Assembly: GCF_008373755.1 (NCBI RefSeq) | Contig: NZ_VUJV01000003.1 | Location: forward strand, 434,001-498,000 | DNA: 64,000 nt | From: Nocardioides humilatus | GTDB lineage: Bacteria > Actinomycetota > Actinomycetes > Propionibacteriales > Nocardioidaceae | Reading direction: 5' to 3' | Shown: positions 1 to 10,092 of the stretch, piece by piece | Position numbering within the stretch: the first letter of the stretch is position 1 | Layout of the letters: every line of letters begins with the position of its first letter | Made by a program: the position numbers and the translations under genes | Notes under the pieces: generated by a model | Seen by the model: only the letters and a program-made list of their open reading frames with translations | Databases searched by the model: none | Told to the model about the DNA's origin: nothing

Positions 1-321
1 CTCAACCTCGCCAACACCTTCAACGGCCGCCGCCTCTGCGAGTCGGGCGTCGGCCTCTACGAGGAGGTCGGCGTCGCCAACTGGACCTCGAGCAACGCGG
101 TCGACAAGACCGAGTGGGTCAACCAGATCCGCACGGTCTCGACCTGCTGCTCGAGCAGCCCCTACTACATCCAAGAGTCCCTGCACCCCAACTACTGGGG
201 ACAGCTGGCCGTGCGCTCATGCGTGCGTCAGGCCTACAACGGGGGCACGCCGAAGGGTGGCATCTGCACCCGGACGGGCACGGGACTGCTCAACGGCGAG
301 CCGAGGATGACGCTGCAGTAA
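1..321 (+). CDS. C-terminal part of a secreted SGNH/GDSL-type esterase (5' end outside window)
   Basis: Frame 1 is open from the window edge to a TAA at 319-321, giving 106 residues of a protein whose start lies outside. The segment contains LNLANTFNGRRLCESG near its start and ESLHPNYWGQLAVRSC near its end. Both resemble the C-terminal half of actinobacterial SGNH/GDSL lipases, where the S/D-x-x-H-P-N block holds the catalytic His. Several cysteines fit an exported, disulfide-bonded enzyme. The catalytic Ser block lies upstream and cannot be checked, so the family call rests on the His block and overall similarity. It is followed by a family of other exported proteins. Confidence 0.6.
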   Translation, partial: LNLANTFNGRRLCESGVGLYEEVGVANWTSSNAVDKTEWVNQIRTVSTCCSSSPYYIQESLHPNYWGQLAVRSCVRQAYNGGTPKGGICTRTGTGLLNGEPRMTLQ

Positions 322-340
322 GGGCGCCATCGTCGCAGGA

Positions 341-406
341 TCATCCGATCGGACGAAGCAGGGAGGCGCGAGCCGGTAGTACCGTCACGGTGGATCCTCG
401 GGAGCC
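341..406 (+). promoter_or_regulatory. Promoter/leader block, copy 1, upstream of the first tandem secreted paralogue
   Basis: This block aligns almost base for base with 1380-1446 upstream of the second paralogue. Shared parts are a tCATCCGrTCGG box, a GCGCGAG segment, a GGTAGTA segment and the terminal GGATCCTCGGGAGCC. The -10-like TAGTAC is at 377-382 and a weak -35-like hexamer lies 17 bp upstream, at the same spacing as in copy 2. Conservation of non-coding DNA beside duplicated genes suggests the promoter was copied with the gene. Which sigma factor reads it cannot be told. Confidence 0.55.
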
Positions 407-433
407 AGATTTCTTCGACTCCCAGGAGACCTC

Positions 434-1363
434 ATGTTGACGCTGCGCCGTGCTCGCACCTCCCTCCTCGCTCTCGCGGTCTTCTTCGCGTGCGCCCTCG
501 TGGGGCTGTCGCCGCCAGCACCGGCCTCGGCCGAGGTCACGACCGGCAAGGTGATCATCAAGGGGCCTGGCAGCGGCTACTCCGGCCCGGGCGGCATCGT
601 CAGCGAAGTGGTCACGGCGGGAGGCACGGCGACCTACCAGGTGCGCGTCGTGAACTTCGGTGACGAGCCGGCCCAGTTCGTCGTCAAGATGAAGAACGAA
701 TTCCTGCCGGCCACCCAGACCCTCCACGCCGGGGCGACCAACATCACGGCCAGCGCGGTCGCCCCGACTGGCTACCTGACACCGATCATCGCTCCCGGCA
801 GCTATCGCCAGCTGACCCTCAAGGTCAAGACCTCGGTCCTGCCCTCACAAGGACGGACACGGGCTGAGGTCACTTTGGAGACGCCGGGAGGCACCTACCT
901 CACCTTCGGGTGGCTCTACACGATGCTGAAGCCGCCTGCTCACGGCAACACGGCCTACCAGGTGTATGCGAAGCAGGGTTCGCAGGCCTACGTCGGCGGC
1001 CATCAGGTCGGCCAGTTCGCGACCGCACCCGCCGTGCGGCCGACCGGGAAGGCCGTCTTCTCCGTGAAGTTCCAGAACGACGGGCCGAGCCCCGAGCAGA
1101 TCCACGGCCGGATGAACCTCCCCTCGGACTGCTTCACCTACACCGCCGAGCACCGGACCGAGGACGTGACCGAAGCCTTGACGACGGGTACCTGGAACAC
1201 GCCCCTCTTGCCGCCGGGACGCTCGGCGACGATCAAGATCACCGTGGAGCTCACCGGGGAGTCGTGCTACGGCGCGTTCAGCCTGGCCGACATCCAAGCG
1301 TCCGAGTGGGACGGATCCGGACACAACAAGGTGCAGATCCTCACGCCCCGGGTAGCGACGTGA
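434..1363 (+). CDS. Secreted two-repeat protein, tandem family member 1 (unknown function)
   Basis: This 309-residue protein begins with a Sec signal peptide (hydrophobic core around residues 10-28, Ala-rich cleavage region near 33). Two related beta-rich repeats follow, at about residues 36-140 and 175-295. Each runs N-x-G, then a DVT/NIT-type step, then TP-x-(I/L)-xPG, then a short strand. The joining segment has KPPAHGNTAYQVYAKQGS and YVGG. The second repeat carries two cysteines (DCFTYTA and SCYGAF) conserved in all four copies, probably a disulfide. An AGGAG stands before the ATG. No catalytic motif is visible. It resembles Ig-like or DUF11-like surface modules, but I cannot name the family. 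Confidence 0.8.
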   Translation: MLTLRRARTSLLALAVFFACALVGLSPPAPASAEVTTGKVIIKGPGSGYSGPGGIVSEVVTAGGTATYQVRVVNFGDEPAQFVVKMKNEFLPATQTLHAGATNITASAVAPTGYLTPIIAPGSYRQLTLKVKTSVLPSQGRTRAEVTLETPGGTYLTFGWLYTMLKPPAHGNTAYQVYAKQGSQAYVGGHQVGQFATAPAVRPTGKAVFSVKFQNDGPSPEQIHGRMNLPSDCFTYTAEHRTEDVTEALTTGTWNTPLLPPGRSATIKITVELTGESCYGAFSLADIQASEWDGSGHNKVQILTPRVAT

Positions 1364-1379
1364 TCCACCCAACACGGAG

Positions 1380-1446
1380 TCATCCGGTCGGCTGATGCAA
1401 GTCGCGCGAGCGCGGTAGTAGCGTCGATATCGGATCCTCGGGAGCC
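1380..1446 (+). promoter_or_regulatory. Promoter/leader block, copy 2, upstream of the second tandem secreted paralogue
   Basis: This is the second copy of the element at 341-406. A TAGTAG hexamer at 1416-1421 lies 17 bp downstream of TGATGC, the likely -10 and -35. The terminal GGATCCTCGGGAGCC is unchanged. Genes 3 and 4 probably depend on this promoter by read-through. Confidence 0.55.
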
Positions 1447-1479
1447 TTCCACACGTTCCTCTGCTCCTGAGGAGTTCCG

Positions 1480-2445
1480 ATGTCGATGCTGCCCCGCGCA
1501 CTCGCGTTCCTGCTCTCGTGCTGCCTGGTCGGACTGCCCGCAGCACCCGCCTCCGCCGCCGACGATTCGGCCCGGATCCTCATCAAGGGGAAGGGGTCGC
1601 GCTTCACCGCCTCCAGCAACCCGAGCGTCCCGGCCGCGATCGCCACCGCGATCCCCCGCAGCAAGCCGGTGAAGTACACGGCGCGCGTGCTCAACACGGG
1701 TGACGATCCCGCACGGTTCAAGGTCGACCTCTTCACCGACCCTCTCTTCATCCCAGCGACGCAAACGGTCAAGGTCGGGAAGGTCGACATCACCGCGGAG
1801 TTCGAGGACAGCGGGGTCTACACGACACCGATCCTGGCACCGGGTGACTACGTCGAGTTGGACCTGAGGGTGACGCCCGACCCGGACTTCGTGCCTGACA
1901 ACCCCAACTATTCGTTGGTGCTGACCGGCCTCCTCGTCTACTCGACCGACTCCGAGTACCTGACGGGCGGCGCCTTGTACACGATGCTCAAGGCGCCGGC
2001 GCACGGGACGTCTGGTGCCGAGATCTACGTGCGCCAGGGGTCGCAGCCCTACGTGGGTGGAGAGATCCTCGGGGGCTTCGCCATGTCACCGGTCGTCTCT
2101 GCAGGCGGCTCCGCGTCGTTCAAGGCGAAGTTCCAGAACGACACCGCTGAGACCCAGCAGATCATCGGCGACATCGACGTGCTCGCAGTCGATTGCACCG
2201 AGCTCACGGCCAAGCGCGGCTCGGCGGACGTCACCGAGGTCCTGATGGAGGGCGACTACGTGACCGAGGAGCTCGCTCCGGGCAAGTCCGAGACGATCAA
2301 GATCGTGCTGCGGTGGAACGGCGAGGACTGCGGCTATCCCTACGTCGCAGCTCAGATCCACGCCTACGGCCCCGAGGACCCGGACGGTATCGACGAGCAG
2401 GAATACCACTACGCGCTGATCGCGCTGCCCCTCGAAGCCGAGTAG
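1480..2445 (+). CDS. Secreted two-repeat protein, tandem family member 2 (unknown function)
   Basis: This 321-residue protein has a signal peptide (hydrophobic residues about 6-25, cleavage near PASAA). It shares the two-repeat architecture of its neighbours. The linker reads KAPAHGTSGAEIYVRQGSQ and the second repeat has the conserved Cys pair (DCTELTA and DCGYPY). TGAGGAG lies 5-11 bp before the ATG, which fixes the start. The first repeat has an insertion rich in Pro and Asp (TPDPDFVPDNPN) not seen in copies 1 and 3. The protein is probably released or loosely wall-bound, as no LPxTG sorting signal or C-terminal membrane anchor is present. Role unknown. Confidence 0.8.
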   Translation: MSMLPRALAFLLSCCLVGLPAAPASAADDSARILIKGKGSRFTASSNPSVPAAIATAIPRSKPVKYTARVLNTGDDPARFKVDLFTDPLFIPATQTVKVGKVDITAEFEDSGVYTTPILAPGDYVELDLRVTPDPDFVPDNPNYSLVLTGLLVYSTDSEYLTGGALYTMLKAPAHGTSGAEIYVRQGSQPYVGGEILGGFAMSPVVSAGGSASFKAKFQNDTAETQQIIGDIDVLAVDCTELTAKRGSADVTEVLMEGDYVTEELAPGKSETIKIVLRWNGEDCGYPYVAAQIHAYGPEDPDGIDEQEYHYALIALPLEAE

Positions 2446-2482
2446 TCAACCGACCGACCCGACGCCGTACCAAGGAGTTCCG

Positions 2483-3436
2483 ATGTCGATCCCGCTCCGT
2501 GCGCTGGCTTTCCTGCTGGCCTGCAGCCTGGTCGGGCTACCCGCATCCCCTGCCCAGGCGGCCTCAGAGACCGCGAAGCTCATCATCCGAGGCCCCGGGC
2601 CGGGCTACACCGGGATCGGCGGCGTCGAATATCCGGCGCTCGTCAGCGAGGTCGTCAGCCAAGGTGCGTCGGCCGGGTTCGAGGCCCGGGTGGTCAACTT
2701 CGGCTTCGAGCCCGCGCAGTTCAAGATCGGGATCGAGGGCGACCTGATGCCGGCTGCTCTCACGCTGAAGGCCGGCAGGACCGACATCACCGCCAGCGCC
2801 GAGAACACGCCGTACTACACAACCCCGGTCATCCAGCCGGGGAAATACCTGCAACTGACGTTGAGGATGCGTACGCCGCAGACGAATCTGTCCGGCGACA
2901 GCTACGCCCAGGCGTACCTGCGGGTCTACTCCACAGACATGGCGCTGCTCTCGATCGGCATCTTCGACGCCATCATCAAGGCACCCGCCCACGGCACCTC
3001 GGGCGCCGAGGTCTTCGCCCGCCAGGGCAGTCGGCCCTACATCGGCGGCAACCCTCATTCCCACGGCACCTTGACCTCCCCGGCCATCGCCATCGGCGAG
3101 ACCGCCAAGTACACGCTCAAGTTCCAGAACGACGGCACCGACTCCCACCGGATCCGGGGCGAGCTCGAGCCGGCGTTCGCGGAGTGCTTCGACTACACCG
3201 CCACCCAGAAGCGCTTCGACGTCACCGCCGACCTGCTGGAAGGGACCTACCTCACCCCCGTGCTGGCCCCGGGGCGGTCGGTCACGGTCGGCGTCAAGGT
3301 GCGGTGGAACGGCGCTGACTGCGGCGCGCCCTACGGAGCCGCCGAGGCCTATGCCTGGGGACCCGACAACGTCGAGCAGGACTTCCTCTTCCTCCTGACC
3401 CCCTTGCTCGCCACCATCAGGCCACCGAGCGACTAG
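2483..3436 (+). CDS. Secreted two-repeat protein, tandem family member 3 (unknown function)
   Basis: This 317-residue paralogue follows copy 2 after 37 bp and uses the same ribosome-binding region (AAGGAGTTCCG before ATG), so the pair is probably co-transcribed. Its signal peptide (LAFLLACSLVGLPASPAQA) nearly matches that of copy 2, suggesting a recent common origin. The two beta-rich repeats are at about residues 30-135 and 170-285. The Cys pair is ECFDYTA and DCGAPY. The linker reads KAPAHGTSGAEVFARQGS. The protein ends without an anchor. No enzyme motif is visible. Confidence 0.8.
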   Translation: MSIPLRALAFLLACSLVGLPASPAQAASETAKLIIRGPGPGYTGIGGVEYPALVSEVVSQGASAGFEARVVNFGFEPAQFKIGIEGDLMPAALTLKAGRTDITASAENTPYYTTPVIQPGKYLQLTLRMRTPQTNLSGDSYAQAYLRVYSTDMALLSIGIFDAIIKAPAHGTSGAEVFARQGSRPYIGGNPHSHGTLTSPAIAIGETAKYTLKFQNDGTDSHRIRGELEPAFAECFDYTATQKRFDVTADLLEGTYLTPVLAPGRSVTVGVKVRWNGADCGAPYGAAEAYAWGPDNVEQDFLFLLTPLLATIRPPSD

Positions 3437-3452
3437 CCATCGAGGAGAAACC

Positions 3453-4403
3453 ATGCCCACCTCACACCGACGCCTCGCACCGGCGCTTGCGTTCCTTCTT
3501 TCCTGTTGCCTCGTCGGCCTCCCCGCCTCCCCTGCTGCGGCTGAAGCGGCAGAGACGGCCCAGTTGATCGTCAAGGCCAAGGGGTCCGGATACAGCGGCC
3601 TTCGCGACTTTGCCGGCATCGTCGGCGTGGCGGTCAAGCGGGGCGGAACGGCCACCTACCAGGCCCGGGTGGTGAACTACGGCGACACTGCCGCCCACTT
3701 CGTGCTCCGATTGGAAGCCGCCTTCATGCCCGCGACTCGCACCGTCAAGGCCGACAATCACGACATCACCGCCACGATCCAGAGCGTCGCGGGCTACACC
3801 ACCCCGCTGATCGAACCGGGCGACTACCTGCAGTTGAGCCTCAAGGTCACGCCCGACGAAGACGAACCTCCGACGCCGGTCGATGCCGCGGCGACCCAGA
3901 TCGGCGTCCTTTCCACCGAGGACGTGCTCGTCTCCAGCGGAGCCTTCTACACCATGATCAAGGCGCCGGCGCACGGCACGTCGGGCGCTGAGGTCTACGC
4001 ACGCCAGGGCTCGCAGCCGTACGTGGGCGGAGAGGAGCCTGGCTACTTCACCACCTCACCGGTCGTCCGCCCGGGCTCCACCACGACCATCAAGGTCAAG
4101 TTCCAGAACGACGGTGTCGATGCCCACCAGATCAGAGGGGGCCTCAACTTCTACAACCCGGACTGCTTTGACATCACAGCGAAACAGGGCAGGACCGACA
4201 TCACCGCAGACCTGGAGGCGTCCACCTACGTCACTCCCCAGCTCGCACCCGGGAAGTCGGTCGCCATCAAGCTCAGGGTGCACTGGGCCGGCGAGTACTG
4301 CGGATATCCGTTCGGATCCGGCGGCCTCGCCGCCTTCGACGCCGACGACAACGCCGCCGGCTTCGTGCAGTTCGCGGTCCTGCTCCCCGCGGTGGTGGGC
4401 TAG
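3453..4403 (+). CDS. Secreted two-repeat protein, tandem family member 4 (unknown function)
   Basis: This 316-residue paralogue lies 16 bp after copy 3 behind a GAGGAG site, so it is the last gene of the transcript. It has a signal peptide ending near PASPAAA. Its internal duplication is the easiest to see: the first repeat has RVVNYGDTAAHF, DITATIQ and YTTPLIEPGDYLQLSLKV. The second has KFQNDGVDAHQI, DITADLE and YVTPQLAPGKSVAIKLRV. The Cys pair is DCFDITA and YCGYPF. The gene ends 13 bp before the stop of convergent secA. Function unknown. Confidence 0.8.
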   Translation: MPTSHRRLAPALAFLLSCCLVGLPASPAAAEAAETAQLIVKAKGSGYSGLRDFAGIVGVAVKRGGTATYQARVVNYGDTAAHFVLRLEAAFMPATRTVKADNHDITATIQSVAGYTTPLIEPGDYLQLSLKVTPDEDEPPTPVDAAATQIGVLSTEDVLVSSGAFYTMIKAPAHGTSGAEVYARQGSQPYVGGEEPGYFTTSPVVRPGSTTTIKVKFQNDGVDAHQIRGGLNFYNPDCFDITAKQGRTDITADLEASTYVTPQLAPGKSVAIKLRVHWAGEYCGYPFGSGGLAAFDADDNAAGFVQFAVLLPAVVG

Positions 4404-4416
4404 CCGGCGCCGGTCG

Positions 4417-7290
<2,874 letters not shown>

Positions 7291-7314
7291 GGCCGCAACT
7301 CTACCTAGCGGTCG

Positions 7315-7692
7315 TTACGGCGCCGATTCGCGCTCGATCCCGTCGTCTTCAGCGGCGGCGAAGGCCTCCGCCCGCTCCCGTTCGATCTTGCGGCCCACGC
7401 CGTAGGCGGAGCCCCAGAGGAGCGCGAAGATCGGCCCGAGCAGGAACATGAACGGGACCAGCAGGCCGAGGGCGATCGCCGCGACCTGGACGAGGTGTCC
7501 CAGCCAGTAGCCGGCCTCGGAGCGGAGCATGCCCGCCGCGACCAGGCAGAGCAGCGTCAGGCCGAGGCCGAGCGGCAACGCCGTGCTGCGAGAGACGTCG
7601 GCGACGACGATCATCACCGGGGTGGTCAGGCCGAGCGTGATGGCCTGCATCGACAGTACGGCGGCACACAGCGACCGCTTCGCCGAGCTCAC
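7315..7692 (-). CDS. DUF4233 family membrane protein
   Basis: This 125-residue protein has four predicted membrane segments (about 8-30, 38-56, 62-82 and 85-100) followed by a charged cytoplasmic tail. Its ATG overlaps the stop of folC by 4 bp (ATGA), so it is translationally coupled to it. Small DUF4233 proteins directly downstream of folC are a conserved actinobacterial arrangement, which is the main basis for the call. Their biochemical role is unknown. A link to folate or polyglutamate metabolism is only inferred from position. Confidence 0.75.
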   Translation of the reverse strand: MSSAKRSLCAAVLSMQAITLGLTTPVMIVVADVSRSTALPLGLGLTLLCLVAAGMLRSEAGYWLGHLVQVAAIALGLLVPFMFLLGPIFALLWGSAYGVGRKIERERAEAFAAAEDDGIERESAP

Positions 7693-9050
7693 TTGCGGCC
7701 CCCGAGCAGCACCCGTGCCTCGCCGACCGTGACGACGGAGCCGGTGACCAGCACCGCACCTGACGAAAGCGAGTCACCGGTGCCCTCCTCGGCCAGTCCC
7801 GCGGCCAGGTCGATCGCGTCGGCGAGAAGAGGCGCGACGGTGACCCGGTCCTCCCCGAAGACCTCAGCAGCGGTGACGGCCAGCTCGGCAGCAGGCATCG
7901 CTCGCGGGGTGGAGTTCTGAGTGATCACGACGTGGGCCAGGTGCGGCTCGAACGCTGCCAGCAGGCCCTCGGCGTCCTTGTCGCCCATCACGCCGATGAC
8001 CCCGATGAGGGGGTCGAAGCGGAACGAGTCCTCGAGCGCGGCGGCCGTCGCCTCCGCGCCGGCCGGGTTGTGGGCAGCGTCAAGGACGATCGTCGGGCTG
8101 CGCCGGACGACCTCGAGCCGGCCCGGCGAGCTCGCGGCCGCGAAGGCCTCGCGGACGACCTCATCGGCGAGCGGCTGCTCGCCGCCGATCAGCGCCTCGA
8201 CCGCGGCGAGGGCGGTGACGGCGTTCTGCGCCTGGTGGGCGCCGTAAAGCGGGAGGAAGACGTCGTCGTAGTGGCCCCGCAGGCCGCGCAGGCTCACCGA
8301 CTGGCCACCGACCGCCGGCACCCGCGTGACGACGGCGAAGTCCGTCCCCTCGCGCACGACGGTCGCACCCACCTCGGCGGCGCGCCGCAGGAGCACCTCG
8401 GCAGCCTCGTCGGCCTGCTCGGCGAGGACGGCGACAGCGCCCTCCTTGATGATCCCGGCCTTCTCCTGCGCGATCTCCGCGAGCGTGGTGCCGAGGTAGT
8501 TGGCGTGGTCGAGGGCGATCGGGGTGAGGACCGCGACGTCGGCGTCGATCACGTTGGTGGCGTCCCACGACCCGCCCATGCCGACCTCGACGACAGCGAC
8601 GTCGACGGGCGCGTCGGCGAACGCCGCGTAGGCCATGCCGACGACCGTCTCGAAGAAGGACAACGGGTGGGGCTCGGCCGCGTCGACCAGGTGGGTGTAG
8701 GCGGCGATGTCGTTGAACGCCCGCACGAAGGCGTCGTCATCGAGCGGATCGCCGTCGATGCTGATGCGCTCGCTCATCTTCTCGACGTGCGGGCTGGTGA
8801 ACCGACCGGTGCGCAGCTCGTGGGCGCGAAGCAGTGCGTCGACCATGCGCGCCGTCGAGGTCTTTCCGTTGGTGCCGGTGAGGTGGATCGAGCGATAGGT
8901 GCGCTGCGGGTCGCCCAGCAGCTCGGTGAACGCTCGGATCCGGTCGAGCGAGGGCTCGAGCCGGGTCTCGGGCCACCTGCTGAGCAGGGCGTCCTCCACC
9001 TCGGCGAAGGTCTCAGCGGGGCGTGGGGCACTGTCAGGGAAGTCGGTCAT
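7689..9050 (-). CDS. folC: Bifunctional folylpolyglutamate synthase / dihydrofolate synthase FolC
   Basis: The 453-residue ATP-dependent ligase joins glutamate to dihydropteroate and to folates. The P-loop is HLTGTNGKTS (about 57-65) and a Mur-ligase-type VGMGGSWDATN block follows at about 155-168. Downstream are LTPIALDHANYLG and the C-terminal domain signature DAAHNPAGA. Length and motif order are normal for FolC. It heads a two-gene unit with the DUF4233 protein, overlapping it by 4 bp. Confidence 0.93.
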   Translation of the reverse strand: MTDFPDSAPRPAETFAEVEDALLSRWPETRLEPSLDRIRAFTELLGDPQRTYRSIHLTGTNGKTSTARMVDALLRAHELRTGRFTSPHVEKMSERISIDGDPLDDDAFVRAFNDIAAYTHLVDAAEPHPLSFFETVVGMAYAAFADAPVDVAVVEVGMGGSWDATNVIDADVAVLTPIALDHANYLGTTLAEIAQEKAGIIKEGAVAVLAEQADEAAEVLLRRAAEVGATVVREGTDFAVVTRVPAVGGQSVSLRGLRGHYDDVFLPLYGAHQAQNAVTALAAVEALIGGEQPLADEVVREAFAAASSPGRLEVVRRSPTIVLDAAHNPAGAEATAAALEDSFRFDPLIGVIGVMGDKDAEGLLAAFEPHLAHVVITQNSTPRAMPAAELAVTAAEVFGEDRVTVAPLLADAIDLAAGLAEEGTGDSLSSGAVLVTGSVVTVGEARVLLGGRK

Positions 9051-9093
9051 CGCGATCGAAGTCTAGGAGCCACGGCGGCCCCGACCACGATCG

Positions 9094-9981
9094 CTACCGG
9101 ATGGCGAGGTCGACGGTGTCGACGACGGGCTCGTAGCCCAGCGCGAGGTAGATCCCGTTGGAGGTGGGGTTGGCCTGGTCGGTGAAGAGACTGACCCGGC
9201 TCCCGCCGTCGCGGAGAGCCCGCGAGACGGCGCCCACGGCCGCACTCGCGTAGCCGTGGCCGCGGTGCTCCTTGGGCGTGTAGACCGGACCGATCCGAGC
9301 GACGCCGAAGGCAGGCGGGTTCGCGCAGGTCATGTGGAGCGGGGTGTCGTCGTCAGCTACCCACAGCCACACGCAGCCCCCGGTGATGCGGTCCCGGGCG
9401 TCGTCGACCGTGAACCCCTCGTCACGGTGGCCGTGACCGACGTGCCCGGCCTGCTCGTCGGCATCGACGTGGAAGCGGCGGAACCAGTCGAAGACGAGAT
9501 CGGCCTCGTCGTCGTACGCCGGGCGGAGCCGGCCCGGCACGGGCCGCGCCTCGACGAGCTCGCCCAGCTCGAAGAGCCGCATGTGCATGTTGATCTCGAC
9601 CGTCCCGCCGGTGCGCTCGGCGACCCGGTCGGCGAGGACGCGGGTGGCCGGCAGAGAGCCGTTGGCACCGCCGACGTCCTCGGCGCGGTCGACCAGCGCG
9701 TCTGCCAGCGCGATCGCCGCCGCGTCGGGCATGCCGAGGACGTAGAGCGGGTAGGGCGGGAACGGCGCCGTCCGCATGGCGGCCCCGACGATCTCCCCCG
9801 CCGGCCCCGTCACGACCGCGAACCAGGAGTACGGCGTCGCCGCCCGCTGCGACCGGGCGAACCGCTCGGCGACGGTGGCCACCACGGTGGAGATGACCGG
9901 TTCGTCCGCCAGGTGGGCGCCCGCTCGCTCCAGGAAGCGCGCCGGATCCGTCTCGAAGGTCACCTGGTAGCCGCTCACCAT
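9094..9981 (-). CDS. GNAT family N-acetyltransferase
   Basis: An open frame runs far upstream, but credible coding begins at the ATG at 9979-9981 (MVSGYQVTFETD), giving 295 residues; the rest is antisense to the SARP gene. The C-terminal third is a GNAT fold: IGPVYTPKEHRGHGYASAAV is the acetyl-CoA-binding loop (motif A). It is followed by DQANPTSNGIYLALGYEPV (motif B). The N-terminal part is a degenerate second acetyltransferase-like half. The substrate is unknown. The gene is divergent from the TPR-SARP regulator with 111 bp between starts. Confidence 0.8.
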   Translation of the reverse strand: MVSGYQVTFETDPARFLERAGAHLADEPVISTVVATVAERFARSQRAATPYSWFAVVTGPAGEIVGAAMRTAPFPPYPLYVLGMPDAAAIALADALVDRAEDVGGANGSLPATRVLADRVAERTGGTVEINMHMRLFELGELVEARPVPGRLRPAYDDEADLVFDWFRRFHVDADEQAGHVGHGHRDEGFTVDDARDRITGGCVWLWVADDDTPLHMTCANPPAFGVARIGPVYTPKEHRGHGYASAAVGAVSRALRDGGSRVSLFTDQANPTSNGIYLALGYEPVVDTVDLAIR

Positions 9982-10092
9982 GGGCGTGAGCGTCACATCG
10001 AGCCGGACGGTCGAGCAAGCGAATTCCGCCCCTGCAGGCCGCGATCCCGGTGTAATGGACCCTGGTAACGACCACTCAAGACGGCGGGTGCG

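Larger units (their letters stand above)
434..4403 (+). repeat. Tandem array of four paralogous secreted-protein genes
   Basis: Four consecutive same-strand genes encode proteins of 309, 321, 317 and 316 residues with the same signal peptide, linker and two-repeat plan. Shared landmarks are an APAHG(T/N)-type linker, an (R/K)QGS(Q/R)xY(V/I)GG stretch, a KFQND core and a Cys pair in the second repeat. Genes 3 and 4 follow their predecessors after 37 and 16 bp and have no separate promoter block. Genes 1 and 2 each have one. The layout implies local duplication with later divergence. Confidence 0.8.
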
